Source: an uncultured Faecalibacterium sp.
GTDB taxonomy: Bacteria > Bacillota > Clostridia > Oscillospirales > Ruminococcaceae
DNA length: 29,368 bases
Assembly (NCBI GenBank): GCA_934539245.1
Contig: CAKTCK010000025.1
Span: 1-29,368, forward strand
Direction of reading: 5' to 3'
The notes under the pieces are model-generated. The model searched no databases and was not told where the DNA came from. It saw nothing but the letters and a program-made list of their open reading frames with translations. Below are positions 14,070 to 22,832 of the stretch, one piece after another (the first letter of the stretch is position 1; each line of letters starts with the position of its first letter). The position numbers and the translations under genes are program-made.

Positions 14070-15979
14070 AAAACTCCGTTGAAACCAGCGCCCTTGCCAT
14101 CGGCTACGGCAAGGCTGCCCTTGCCCGGGATATCGCGCTGGGCGCTGCCAAGGGGCAGGTGCTGGCGCTCATCGGCCCGAACGGCGCGGGCAAATCCACC
14201 CTGCTCAAAACCTTGGCGGGGCAGCTTGCCCCCTTAGGCGGCGCGGTGCTGCTGGACGGGCAGGAATTAGCCCGTATTCCCGGCAACGCCCGTGCGCAAA
14301 AGCTGGCGCTGATGCTGCCCCACACCCGCCGTACGGAACTGACCACCTGCTTTGAGTTTGCAGCGGCGGGACGTATCCCCTACACCGGGCGGCTGGGCAT
14401 CCTTTCTGCCGAGGACAAAAAACAGGTGCAGAGCGCGCTGGAACTGGTGGGCGCAGCGCAGCTGGCAGACCGGGACTTCAACTGCGTCAGCGATGGGCAA
14501 CGGCAGCGCATTCTGCTGGCGCGGGCGGTCTGTCAGCAGCCGCAGGTTCTTTTGCTGGACGAGCCCACATCTTTTCTGGACATCAAGGGCAAGATCGAGT
14601 TGCTGACCATCCTGCAAAAGCTGGCGCATGAGCAGCAGCTTGCGGTCATCGTAACATTGCACGAGTTGGACATGGCGCAGAAGATCGCGGACGCGGTGGT
14701 ATGCGTTTCGCCGCACGGCGTCTCTGCGCCTATGCCCCCGGCGCAGGCCTTTGCCCGGGAAAACATCAAAGCACTCTACGGCCTGACCGAGGAACAGTAC
14801 AGCGCTGTTTTTGACCCACCAAAGCCGGAAAAGCCTCAATTTGAGCACTATATGCGCAGCGGGCAAAAGCTGCTGCGCTGCGGGTACACCACCGGCACCT
14901 GTGCGGCGCTGGCCGCTGCCGGAGCTGCCCGGCTGCTGCTGACCGGCTCTGCACCGGAAACCGTCGCTCTGCGCACACCCAAGGGCATCGTGGTGGAGGT
15001 GGCTCCCCTGTTCTGCCGCGCTGCTGCCGAGGGCGCGGAATGCTCCATTGAAAAGGACGGCGGCGACGACGTGGACGTGACCACCGGTCTGCCGGTGACC
15101 GCCACGGTAACACTGCTGCCCGGCACGCCCGAGGTACGCATTACCGGCGGCGCGGGGGTGGGCCGGGTGACGAAGCCCGGGCTGAACCAGCCGGTCGGGC
15201 AAGCCGCCATCAACCATGTGCCCCGGCAGATGATCACCGAGGCGCTGCGCCGGGAGGCGGAAGCCGTCTGTTACCCCGGCGGCTTTGCCGTGACTATCTC
15301 CATCCCCGGCGGCGAGGAGGTAGCCCGGCGCACCTTCAACCCCCATATCGGTGTGGAGGGCGGGCTGTCGGTGCTGGGCACCAGCGGTATCGTAGAGCCC
15401 ATGAGCCAGCAGGCCATTCTGGACACCATCCAACTGGAAATGAATCAGGCGGCGCTGCGAGCAAAAGACCACCGGCGGCTCATCCTTGCCCCGGGCAACT
15501 ACGGGCTGGACTATCTGCACGAAGTTTACCCGCAGTTTGCTGATATTCCGGTGGTCAAGACCTCAAACTTTATCGGAGATACGCTGGATATGGCAGCGGC
15601 GGCGCACTTTGAGCAGGTGCTGCTGGTGGGGCATGTCGGCAAGCTGTGCAAGCTGGCGGGCGGCATCATGAACACCCACTCCCACACGGCAGACTGCCGC
15701 ACGGAGTTGTTCTGCACCCACGCCGCCCTGTGCGGTGCCGACCGGGAGGTGTGCACCGCGCTGTACAATGCCGCCACCACGGATGCCTGTCTGGAAATTC
15801 TGGATGCTGCCAGGCTGCGGGAGCTGGTGCTGCAAAGTCTGCTTGCCGCAATCCAGCTGCATCTTGACCGCCGTGCTGGCGAGGCGTTCCGGGTGGGCGC
15901 GGTACTGTTTTCAAACCAGCACGGCCCGCTGGGACAGACCGAGACGGCCGCCCGCCTGCTGAACGAATGGAAGGAGTAA
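14066..15979 (+). CDS. cbiD: Fusion: BtuD-like ABC ATPase + CbiD (cobalt-precorrin-5B C1-methyltransferase)
   Basis: One uninterrupted 637-codon frame joins two enzymes. Residues 1 to about 250 are a FecE/BtuD-type ATPase with Walker A GPNGAGKST (from 37), a signature in the variant form VSDGQRQR (141-148), and Walker B LLLDEPTS (D165). Residues about 263-637 are a full CbiD, with SGQKLLRCGYTTGTCAA, IEKDGGDDVDVTTG, FNPHIGVEGGLSVLGTSG, VLLVGHVGKLCKLAGG and NTHSHTADCR. CbiD methylates C1 of cobalt-precorrin-5B using SAM. The linker (about 250-262, Pro/Lys rich) is short. An internal ATG at 14852 starts the CbiD part but lacks a good ribosome-binding site. The ATG at 14066 overlaps the btuC stop. 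A sequencing error removing a stop cannot be excluded, but both halves look intact and in frame. Confidence 0.88.
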   Translation: MKNSVETSALAIGYGKAALARDIALGAAKGQVLALIGPNGAGKSTLLKTLAGQLAPLGGAVLLDGQELARIPGNARAQKLALMLPHTRRTELTTCFEFAAAGRIPYTGRLGILSAEDKKQVQSALELVGAAQLADRDFNCVSDGQRQRILLARAVCQQPQVLLLDEPTSFLDIKGKIELLTILQKLAHEQQLAVIVTLHELDMAQKIADAVVCVSPHGVSAPMPPAQAFARENIKALYGLTEEQYSAVFDPPKPEKPQFEHYMRSGQKLLRCGYTTGTCAALAAAGAARLLLTGSAPETVALRTPKGIVVEVAPLFCRAAAEGAECSIEKDGGDDVDVTTGLPVTATVTLLPGTPEVRITGGAGVGRVTKPGLNQPVGQAAINHVPRQMITEALRREAEAVCYPGGFAVTISIPGGEEVARRTFNPHIGVEGGLSVLGTSGIVEPMSQQAILDTIQLEMNQAALRAKDHRRLILAPGNYGLDYLHEVYPQFADIPVVKTSNFIGDTLDMAAAAHFEQVLLVGHVGKLCKLAGGIMNTHSHTADCRTELFCTHAALCGADREVCTALYNAATTDACLEILDAARLRELVLQSLLAAIQLHLDRRAGEAFRVGAVLFSNQHGPLGQTETAARLLNEWKE

Positions 15980-15984
15980 TGCAC

Positions 15985-16743
15985 ATGGTACATTTTGTGG
16001 GCGCCGGGCCCGGCGCACCGGATCTGATCACCCAGCGTGGTGCAGCATTTTTACAGGCCGCAGACTGCATTATTTATGCGGGCAGTCTGGTCAACCCGGC
16101 GCTGCTGGGGCTGGCAAAGCCGGGCTGTGCTATCTACAACAGCGCCGAGATGACGCTGGAGCAGGTGCTGGACATGATGCGCCAAATGGAAGCTGCCGGT
16201 ATGACCACCGTGCGTCTGCACACCGGTGATCCCTGCCTGTACGGTGCCATCCGGGAGCAGATGGATGCGCTGGACGCAGACGGCATTTGTTACGATGATA
16301 CCCCCGGTGTTTCCAGCTTTTGCGGCGCTGCCGCCGCGCTGAACGCCGAGTATACTTTACCCACGGTCAGCCAGACGGTCATCATCACCCGCATGGAGGG
16401 GCGTACCCCGGTACCGGAGCGGGAAAGGCTGGCAAGCCTTGCCGCACATGGCGCGACCATGGTGATCTTCCTGTCCATCGGGCTGATCGATAAGGTGCAG
16501 GCGGCGCTTTTGCAGGGTGCGTACACGCCGGACACCCCCGCCGCCGTGGTGTACAAGGCCAGCTGGCCGGAAGAGAAAATCGTGCGTTGCACGGTAGGTT
16601 CTCTGGCGGAAAACACCCGTGCAGCGGGCATTACCAAGACGGCGCTTATCGTGGTGGGAGATTTTCTCGGTACGCAGTACGAGCGCAGCAAGTTGTACGA
16701 CCCTGCCTTTACCACCGAGTTCCGCAAAGGAGAGCCGGTATGA
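15985..16743 (+). CDS. cbiF: Cobalt-precorrin-4 C11-methyltransferase
   Basis: A cytoplasmic 252-aa SAM-dependent tetrapyrrole methylase that methylates C11 of cobalt-precorrin-4. The family N-terminus VHFVGAGPGAPDLITQRG is followed by YAGSLV, a TGDPCLYGAIREQ loop, DTPGVSSFCGAAAAL and TRMEGRTPVPERE, all characteristic of CbiF/CobM. The chosen ATG (15985) lies 8 nt after AAGGAG (15971-15976). An ATG at 15979 is only 2 nt from it, and one at 15967 lies before it. The Shine-Dalgarno sequence is inside the end of the CbiD coding region. The stop overlaps cbiG by 4 nt. Confidence 0.95.
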   Translation: MVHFVGAGPGAPDLITQRGAAFLQAADCIIYAGSLVNPALLGLAKPGCAIYNSAEMTLEQVLDMMRQMEAAGMTTVRLHTGDPCLYGAIREQMDALDADGICYDDTPGVSSFCGAAAALNAEYTLPTVSQTVIITRMEGRTPVPERERLASLAAHGATMVIFLSIGLIDKVQAALLQGAYTPDTPAAVVYKASWPEEKIVRCTVGSLAENTRAAGITKTALIVVGDFLGTQYERSKLYDPAFTTEFRKGEPV

Positions 16744-17738
16744 CCCGCGCCTACCTTGCCTTTACGGATACCGGCCTTGCACTGGCAAAGCGCCTTGCCG
16801 CCGCCCTGCCCGGCAGCGTTGCCCGGTGCGGGCAGGATGGCGCTTCTCTTGCAGAATGGACAAGCGTGCAGTTTGTGCAGTCGGATGCGCTAATATTTGT
16901 AGGGGCTGCGGGCATTGCGGTGCGGGCTATCGCGCCCCACTGCAAGAGCAAGACCACCGACCCGGCTGTGGTGGTGGTGGATGAATGCGGGCGGTTTGCC
17001 GTGCCCATTTTGTCCGGGCATCTGGGCGGCGCGAACGATCTGGCGCGGGCCATTGCTGCTGTATGCGGTGCTGTACCGGTGATCACCACCGCCACCGATG
17101 CCCACGGCATTTTTGCAGTGGACGAGTGGGCGAAGCATCAAAACTGCATGGTGCTGGAACCGGAGCGCATCAAGCTAGTCAGCGGCAAATTACTGGCCGG
17201 ACAACCGGTACATTACTGGACTGATTTCCCGGTAACGGGCACTGTGCCCGCAGGGTTATTCCCCGCCGATATCTCGAAAAAAGCTGACCTTGCACTCACC
17301 CTCTGCCCCACCGGGCAGGCGTTGCATCTTGTGCCGCGCATTGGGGTGCTGGGCATCGGCTGCAAGCGGGGCACAAGCGCCGACACGCTGGAGGCCGCTT
17401 TTGCCGCTTTCTGCGCACGGCATGGCCTTGCTGCGCAGGCAGTTACCGCCGCTGCAAGCATCGACCTGAAACAAAACGAGCCGGGCTTGCTGGCCTTTTG
17501 TCAGACGCACGGCTGGCCGGTGCGGTTTTATTCTGCCGCACAGCTGCGCAGCGCGCCCGGGCAGTTCACCCCCTCCCCTTTTGTACAGAGCGTGACCGGG
17601 GTGGACAATGTATGCGAGCGGGCGGCAGTGCTGGACACAGACGGCAGCTTATTTTACCCGAAATTTGCCTGCAGCGGCGTAACTTTTGCGCTGGCGTGCA
17701 GGCCCTTTGCCCCGGACTGGAGGTGGCAGAATGCTTGA
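16740..17738 (+). CDS. cbiG: Cobalt-precorrin-5A hydrolase
   Basis: Opens the ring-A delta-lactone of cobalt-precorrin-5A, releasing acetaldehyde, a step specific to the anaerobic pathway. The 332-aa protein shows the N-terminal domain motifs IFVGAAGIAVRAIAPH, KTTDPAVVVVDE and ILSGHLGGANDLA. The C-terminal domain begins at GVLGIGCKRGTSADTL and contains SIDLKQNEPGLL and GVDNVCERAA. The ATG at 16740 overlaps the cbiF stop. The end overlaps the cbiH start by 8 nt. Confidence 0.95.
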   Translation: MTRAYLAFTDTGLALAKRLAAALPGSVARCGQDGASLAEWTSVQFVQSDALIFVGAAGIAVRAIAPHCKSKTTDPAVVVVDECGRFAVPILSGHLGGANDLARAIAAVCGAVPVITTATDAHGIFAVDEWAKHQNCMVLEPERIKLVSGKLLAGQPVHYWTDFPVTGTVPAGLFPADISKKADLALTLCPTGQALHLVPRIGVLGIGCKRGTSADTLEAAFAAFCARHGLAAQAVTAAASIDLKQNEPGLLAFCQTHGWPVRFYSAAQLRSAPGQFTPSPFVQSVTGVDNVCERAAVLDTDGSLFYPKFACSGVTFALACRPFAPDWRWQNA

Positions 17739-18498
17739 CATGATGGAAATTGACATAGACCGCCCGCAGAAGGTAGTCTATGTCGTGGGGCTTGGCCCCG
17801 GCGAGCCTTTTTATATGACCCAGCAGGCTGCGAATACGCTGGAAAGCGTTGACGCTATCTGCGGGTATAAGGTCTACCTTGACCTTATCCGCGATAAATT
17901 CCCCTGCGAGGAATACTACGCTACCGGCATGACACAAGAGATTGACCGCTGCCGCTGGGCACTGGAAAAGGCAAGCACCGGCAAGCGGGTGGCGCTGGTC
18001 TGCTCCGGCGATGCCGGGGTGTACGGCATGGCAAGTCCCCTGCTGGAGCTTGCCCCGGATTACCCGGACGTTGCCGTGGACATCGTGCCCGGACTGACCG
18101 CTGCCCTCAGCGGCGGGGCAGTGCTGGGCGCACCGCTGGCGCACGATTTCTGCGTCATTTCCCTTTCCGACCGGCTGACCCCGTGGAAGGTCATCGAGAA
18201 ACGGCTGGCCTGCGCTGCTATGGGGGATTTCTGCGTTGCGCTGTATAATCCCTCCTCCAAGGGCAGACCGGACTATCTGGCAAAGGCGGTGCGCATCCTG
18301 CTGGAAAACGGCAAAAGCGCCGACACCGTCTGCGGCCTTGTGCGCAACATTGGTCGTGAGGGGCAGACCGCCCGCGTTCTGTCCCTTGCGCAGCTGGAAA
18401 ACACTGCGGTAGATATGTTCACCACCGTGTACATCGGCAACGCCGCTACAAAGCAGTTGGGCGGCAGAATGGTCACCCCACGGGGGTACCGCAGATGA
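17731..18498 (+). CDS. cbiH: Cobalt-precorrin-3 C17-methyltransferase
   Basis: A 255-aa SAM-dependent methylase acting at C17 with ring contraction in the anaerobic corrin route. It shows the family pattern YVVGLGPGEPFYMT, ICGYKVYLDLI, ALVCSGDAGVYGMAS, DIVPGLTAALSGGAVLGAPL, DFCVISLSDRLTPW and FCVALYNPSSKGRPDYL. The ATG at 17731 is set by GGAGG at 17719-17723 (7-nt spacer); an upstream in-frame ATG at 17686 lacks one. The stop overlaps the cbiJ start by ATGA. Confidence 0.95.
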   Translation: MLDMMEIDIDRPQKVVYVVGLGPGEPFYMTQQAANTLESVDAICGYKVYLDLIRDKFPCEEYYATGMTQEIDRCRWALEKASTGKRVALVCSGDAGVYGMASPLLELAPDYPDVAVDIVPGLTAALSGGAVLGAPLAHDFCVISLSDRLTPWKVIEKRLACAAMGDFCVALYNPSSKGRPDYLAKAVRILLENGKSADTVCGLVRNIGREGQTARVLSLAQLENTAVDMFTTVYIGNAATKQLGGRMVTPRGYRR

Positions 18499-19232
18499 GG
18501 GCAGTGGTTTTCAGCGGCACTACCGAGGGGCGGGTGTTCTCCCGGCAGCTGGCGGCGCTGGGCGCACAGGTGCTGGTCAGCGTAGCCACCCCGCTGGGCG
18601 CGGAAGAGCAGGGCGAAACGGACGGCATTACCGTGCACTGCGGGCGGCTGACCACCGAAGAAATGACCGCCCTTTTGCAGGGCGCTGTCCTGTGCGTGGA
18701 CGCCACCCACCCCTACGCGGTGGACGCCACCAAAAACATCCGGGCAGCATGTAATGCAGCCGGGGTGGAGTACCACCGGCTGCTGCGGGCAGAAAGCCCG
18801 CTGCCTGCCGGGAGCATGGTGTTTGCCACCGCCGCCCACGCGGCTGCGTTTCTGGCCGGGTGCAGCGGCAATGTGCTGCTAGCCACTGGTGCAAAAGAGC
18901 TTGCCGCCTTTGCGCCGCTCAGCCCGGAGCGGCTGTTCCCCCGGGTGCTGCCCACGCGGGAGGGCATTGCCGCCTGCGAGGCTGCCAGTATCCCGCACAG
19001 GAACATCATTGCCATGCAGGGGCCTTTCAGCTACGCGCTGAACTGCGCCTTAATGAAGCAATTCTCCATCCGGTATCTTGTCACGAAGGACGGCGGCGCT
19101 GTGGGCGGCTTTGCCGAAAAGGCACAGGCCGCACAGGACACCGGTGCACAGCTGATCGTGGTGCGCCGCCCGGCTGAAAACGGACAAACTGCCGCACAAA
19201 TTCTGTCACGCTGCAAGGAGTTTCTGGTATGA
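18495..19232 (+). CDS. cbiJ: Cobalt-precorrin-6A reductase
   Basis: An NAD(P)H-dependent reductase of the macrocycle at cobalt-precorrin-6A. It is 245 aa, the usual length, with the family start AVVFSGTTEGRVFSRQL, the conserved VDATHPYAVDATKNIRAAC, YHRLLRAESPL, VLLATGAKELAAF, MQGPFSYALNCALMKQF and YLVTKDGGAVGGFAEK. Overlaps of 4 nt on both sides couple it to cbiH and cbiET. Confidence 0.94.
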   Translation: MRAVVFSGTTEGRVFSRQLAALGAQVLVSVATPLGAEEQGETDGITVHCGRLTTEEMTALLQGAVLCVDATHPYAVDATKNIRAACNAAGVEYHRLLRAESPLPAGSMVFATAAHAAAFLAGCSGNVLLATGAKELAAFAPLSPERLFPRVLPTREGIAACEAASIPHRNIIAMQGPFSYALNCALMKQFSIRYLVTKDGGAVGGFAEKAQAAQDTGAQLIVVRRPAENGQTAAQILSRCKEFLV

Positions 19233-20425
19233 TCTCTCTGATCGGAATGGGCTCCGGCTGCCCGGAAAGCCTGACCTCGCAAGGGCTGGCTGCGCTGCAA
19301 GGCGCAGGGCTTATCCTTGGGGCAAAGCGCCTGTTGGAGCATTTACCGGTGGGGTGCACTGATAACTGCAAAGCCGTGTATAAACCCGAGGAGATCCTTG
19401 CGTGTCTTGCCGCACAGCCGGATACCGACACCGCTGTTTTGTACAGCGGCGACACCGGGTTTTACTCCGGTGCGGCAAAGCTGCTGCCCCTGCTGCGGGC
19501 TATGGGATACTCCGTCCGGGTGCTGCCCGGGCTTTCCAGCGTGCAGCTTTTAGCCGCCGCTGTGGGACGTCCCTGGCAGGACTGGAAACTGGTATCGGCC
19601 CATGGCCGTGCCTGCGACCCGGTAGCCGAAGTCTTAGCGCATCCACAGGTGTTTTTCCTCACCGGCGGCGGGGACACCCCTGCCACCCTTTGCGCCAAGC
19701 TGACCGCCGCCGGGCTGGGCGTTGCCCATGCCCTTGTGGGCGAAAACCTTGGCACGCCGGCGGAAGCCATCCGCTTTGGCCTTGCCCGGGAGCTGGCAGC
19801 GCAGAGCTTTGCACCACTGAGCGTACTACTCATTGAGCGGGAGGCTCTGCCGCCCCGCCGTACCCCCGGCCTGCCGGACGATGCTTTTATCCGGGGCGCT
19901 GTACCCATGACCAAGCAGGAGGTGCGCGCCGCCGCGCTGGCAAAACTGGCGGTGACCTCCACGGACATCCTATGGGACGTAGGTGCGGGCACCGGAAGCG
20001 TGAGCGTAGAGCTGGCACTTGCCGCCCCTGCCGGGCAGGTATATGCCGTAGAGTGTGACCCAGAAGCCTGTGCACTCATCCAGAAAAACCGGGAGAAATT
20101 TGCAGCCTATAATCTGACCCTGCTCGAGGGCAAAGCGCCCGAAGCACTGGACGCCCTGCCTGCCCCGGATGCCGTATTTATCGGCGGTACAAAGGGCAAT
20201 ATGGACGCCGTTATAAACGCTGTGCTGCACAAAAATCCAGCTGCGCGGCTGTGTATTGCCGCCATTGCGCTGGAAACGCTCAGCGCTGCCGTGGCTGCCC
20301 TGACCGCCCACAGCCTTGCCGCCGAGGTAACGCAGATCGCCGTCAGCCACGCAAAAACGGCGGGCAGTCTGCACCTGCTGATGGCCAACAACCCGGTATT
20401 CCTCATTACGGGGGCACGGACATGA
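19229..20425 (+). CDS. cbiET: Cobalt-precorrin-7 C5 / C15-methyltransferase, CbiE-CbiT fusion (CobL-like)
   Basis: A bifunctional 398-aa enzyme. The N-terminal half (about 1-205) is a CbiE tetrapyrrole methylase: MISLIGMGSGCPESLT, LILGAKRLLE, LYSGDTGFYSGAAKLLPLL, VLPGLSSVQLLAAAVG. The C-terminal half (about 215-398) is CbiT with PMTKQEVRAAALAKL and the SAM-binding WDVGAGTGSVSVELAL near residue 249. CbiT also decarboxylates the ring-C acetate. The fused arrangement is common (CobL in aerobes, CbiET in several Firmicutes). Flanking overlaps are ATGA on both sides. Confidence 0.95.
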   Translation: MISLIGMGSGCPESLTSQGLAALQGAGLILGAKRLLEHLPVGCTDNCKAVYKPEEILACLAAQPDTDTAVLYSGDTGFYSGAAKLLPLLRAMGYSVRVLPGLSSVQLLAAAVGRPWQDWKLVSAHGRACDPVAEVLAHPQVFFLTGGGDTPATLCAKLTAAGLGVAHALVGENLGTPAEAIRFGLARELAAQSFAPLSVLLIEREALPPRRTPGLPDDAFIRGAVPMTKQEVRAAALAKLAVTSTDILWDVGAGTGSVSVELALAAPAGQVYAVECDPEACALIQKNREKFAAYNLTLLEGKAPEALDALPAPDAVFIGGTKGNMDAVINAVLHKNPAARLCIAAIALETLSAAVAALTAHSLAAEVTQIAVSHAKTAGSLHLLMANNPVFLITGART

Positions 20426-21762
20426 TGCAGTTTCTCATCGCCGCATCGCGCTCCGGCAGCGGCAAGACCACCGTTACCTGTGCCGTGCTGACCGCGCTGC
20501 AGCGGCGCGGGGTGGACCCCTGCGCCTTCAAGTGCGGGCCGGACTATATCGACCCCATGTTCCACCGCAGCGCGCTTGGGGTGGAAAGCCATAATTTAGA
20601 CCTCTACCTCTCTGCCCCGGATACGGTGCGCACGCTTTACGCCCGATATGCCGCCGGACACGGCGCTGCCGTATGCGAAGGTGCCATGGGCTTTTACGAT
20701 GGGCAGGGGCTGACTACCCGCGCAAGTGCATGGGAGTTGGCCGATACGCTGGCACTGCCGGTGCTGCTGGTGGTGCAGCCCAAAGGGGCAAGCATCACCC
20801 TTGCCGCAGAACTGCAGGGACTTTTGCAGTTCCGCACGCCCAGCCATATCGTGGGCATTCTGCTCAACGATTGCTCTGAAAGTTTGTACAAAACGCTGCG
20901 CCCGATGCTGGAAGCCGAGACCGGATTGCCGGTAGTGGGGTATCTGCCCCATCTGCCGGGATGTACCATTGAGAGCCGTCACCTCGGGCTGAAAACCGCC
21001 GGGGAGATCGTTACCTTACAGCAAAAGCTGGGGCAACTGGCCGATGCCCTTGTGCTGGACTGGGCACAGCTGGCGGCGTTGACCAACCGCCCTGCCCCGG
21101 CTGCGCCGCAGCTTAACATACCGTGCGCACCAGCTATCCGCATTGCCGTGGCGCGGGACGAAGCCTTCTGCTTTGCCTACGCCGAAACGCTGGACGCCTT
21201 GCGGGACACGGGTGCGGAACTTGTATTTTTCAGCCCGCTGCGGGATGCTGCCCTGCCGGAAAATATCGGCGGGCTGTACCTGCCCGGGGGCTACCCGGAG
21301 CTGTACGCCCGGCAGCTGAGCGAAAACTGCGCCCTGCGTGCTGCTATCCGGGAGGCTGTTCAGAAGAGCCTGCCCACCGCCGCCGAGTGCGGTGGTTTTC
21401 TGTACTTAGGGCAGTCGTTGGAGGGCACGGACGGCAAGGTTTACCCCATGGCGGGCGTGCTGCCGGGCAGCGGACACAACGCCGGACGGCTGGTGCGCTT
21501 TGGCTATGCCGCTATGACGGCAAAGGCCGACAGCATGCTTTTCCGCACCGGAGAAGCGCTGCCTATCCACGAATTTCACCACTGGGATTCCTCTGAAAAT
21601 GGCACAGACTTTTCTGTGCGCAAAACCGAAAAAAGGCAGTGGGAATGCGGCTTTGCCAACGCGCATTTGTATGCCGGTTTCCCGCATCTTTACTGGGCGG
21701 GCACTGTCCTGCCCCGCCGCTTTGTGCAGGCGGCGCAGCACTTTTTGAAACACAAAGGATGA
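20422..21762 (+). CDS. cbiA: Cobyrinate a,c-diamide synthase
   Basis: Amidates the a and c acetate side chains of cobyrinate using glutamine and ATP. The 446-aa protein has an N-terminal dethiobiotin-synthetase-like domain with SRSGSGKTT (residues 9-17) and FKCGPDYIDPMFH. A C-terminal type 1 glutamine amidotransferase domain carries the nucleophile Cys323 in ECGGFLYLG, and a conserved HEFHHWD segment lies near its end. The ATG at 20422 overlaps the cbiET stop; a second ATG follows directly. AAAGGA near its end serves cobT. Confidence 0.95.
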   Translation: MMQFLIAASRSGSGKTTVTCAVLTALQRRGVDPCAFKCGPDYIDPMFHRSALGVESHNLDLYLSAPDTVRTLYARYAAGHGAAVCEGAMGFYDGQGLTTRASAWELADTLALPVLLVVQPKGASITLAAELQGLLQFRTPSHIVGILLNDCSESLYKTLRPMLEAETGLPVVGYLPHLPGCTIESRHLGLKTAGEIVTLQQKLGQLADALVLDWAQLAALTNRPAPAAPQLNIPCAPAIRIAVARDEAFCFAYAETLDALRDTGAELVFFSPLRDAALPENIGGLYLPGGYPELYARQLSENCALRAAIREAVQKSLPTAAECGGFLYLGQSLEGTDGKVYPMAGVLPGSGHNAGRLVRFGYAAMTAKADSMLFRTGEALPIHEFHHWDSSENGTDFSVRKTEKRQWECGFANAHLYAGFPHLYWAGTVLPRRFVQAAQHFLKHKG

Positions 21763-21767
21763 CGAAA

Positions 21768-22832
21768 ATGACCGAAGCTGAACTGATGCAGATGCTTGCT
21801 GCCATCACCCCGCCGGACGAAGCCGCCCGCGCCGCCGCCCACGCCCACTGGGCAAGCCTTGCCAAGCCCTTGGGCGGGCTGGGTTCACTGGAGACCCTGC
21901 TGGAAGATGTCGCCGCGCTGACCGGCACGGCGCAGTTTGATTTTTCCCGCCGGGCGGTGGCGGTGCTCTGCGCGGACAACGGCGTAGTGGCGCAGGGCGT
22001 AAGCCAGACCGACCAGAGCGTGACCCGCACCGTGGCCGAGAACCTTGCCGCGCGGCGCACCAGCGTATGCCGGATGGCGCAGGCCGCGCACTGCGATGTG
22101 CTGCCGGTAGATATGGGCATATCCGGTGCGCCGGTGCCCGGCGTGCGGGACTGTCGCATTGCCGCCGGAACTGCGGACTTTACCAAAGGCCCCGCCATGA
22201 CCCGCGCCGAGGCAGTAGAGGCCATTGGCCGGGGCATCGCCCTAACCCGGCAGCTTGCCGCCGATGGTTACGGGCTGGTGGCTACCGGCGAAATGGGCAT
22301 TGGCAACACCACCACTTCCAGCGCCGTGGCTGCCGTGCTGCTGGCACAGCCGGTGCAGACCATGACCGGGCGCGGTGCGGGGCTTTCCGACGCAGGGCTT
22401 GCCCGCAAGGTGGACGCCATCCGGCGGGGCATTGCCTGCAATGCCCCCAACCCCGCTGACGCCTTGGACGTACTGAGCAAGCTGGGCGGCTTTGATATCG
22501 CCGGGCTGTGCGGAATGTTTTTGGGCGGTGCGCTGGCGGGCGTGCCCGTGCTGATGGATGGCTTCATCAGCGGGGTGGCGGCGCTGTGCGCCGTGCGGCT
22601 GTGCCCGACAGCAGCCAAGGCCGTGTTCGCCAGCCACTGCTCCACCGAACCCGCCGCCCGGCTGGTGCTGGACGCGCTGGGCAAAACGCCCCTGCTTACC
22701 GCCGGGCTGCATCTGGGCGAGGGTACCGGCGCAGTGGCCAGCATCCCGCTGTGGGACATGGCGCTAGCGGTGTACGAGGGGTGCTATTCCTTTGCGGAGG
22801 GCGGCATTGCGCCGTATACGCCCCAATGCTGA
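21768..22832 (+). CDS. cobT: Nicotinate-nucleotide--dimethylbenzimidazole phosphoribosyltransferase
   Basis: Activates the lower-ligand base by forming an alpha-ribotide from nicotinate mononucleotide. It is 354 aa with family motifs AKPLGGLGSLE, VLCADNGVVAQGVSQ, GEMGIGNTTTSSA, TGRGAGLSDAGL, DGFISGVAALCA and the catalytic glutamate (E318) in LGEGTGA. ATG 21768 is preferred because AAAGGA lies 8 nt upstream; ATG 21759 would overlap the cbiA stop but sits on top of that sequence. The stop overlaps cobU by 7 nt. Confidence 0.95.
   Translation: MTEAELMQMLAAITPPDEAARAAAHAHWASLAKPLGGLGSLETLLEDVAALTGTAQFDFSRRAVAVLCADNGVVAQGVSQTDQSVTRTVAENLAARRTSVCRMAQAAHCDVLPVDMGISGAPVPGVRDCRIAAGTADFTKGPAMTRAEAVEAIGRGIALTRQLAADGYGLVATGEMGIGNTTTSSAVAAVLLAQPVQTMTGRGAGLSDAGLARKVDAIRRGIACNAPNPADALDVLSKLGGFDIAGLCGMFLGGALAGVPVLMDGFISGVAALCAVRLCPTAAKAVFASHCSTEPAARLVLDALGKTPLLTAGLHLGEGTGAVASIPLWDMALAVYEGCYSFAEGGIAPYTPQC

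Noticed and set aside
14852..15979. Separate cbiD starting at the internal ATG
   Set aside because: No convincing Shine-Dalgarno precedes 14852, and no stop separates it from the ATPase; a single fusion product is the simpler reading, though internal initiation is possible.
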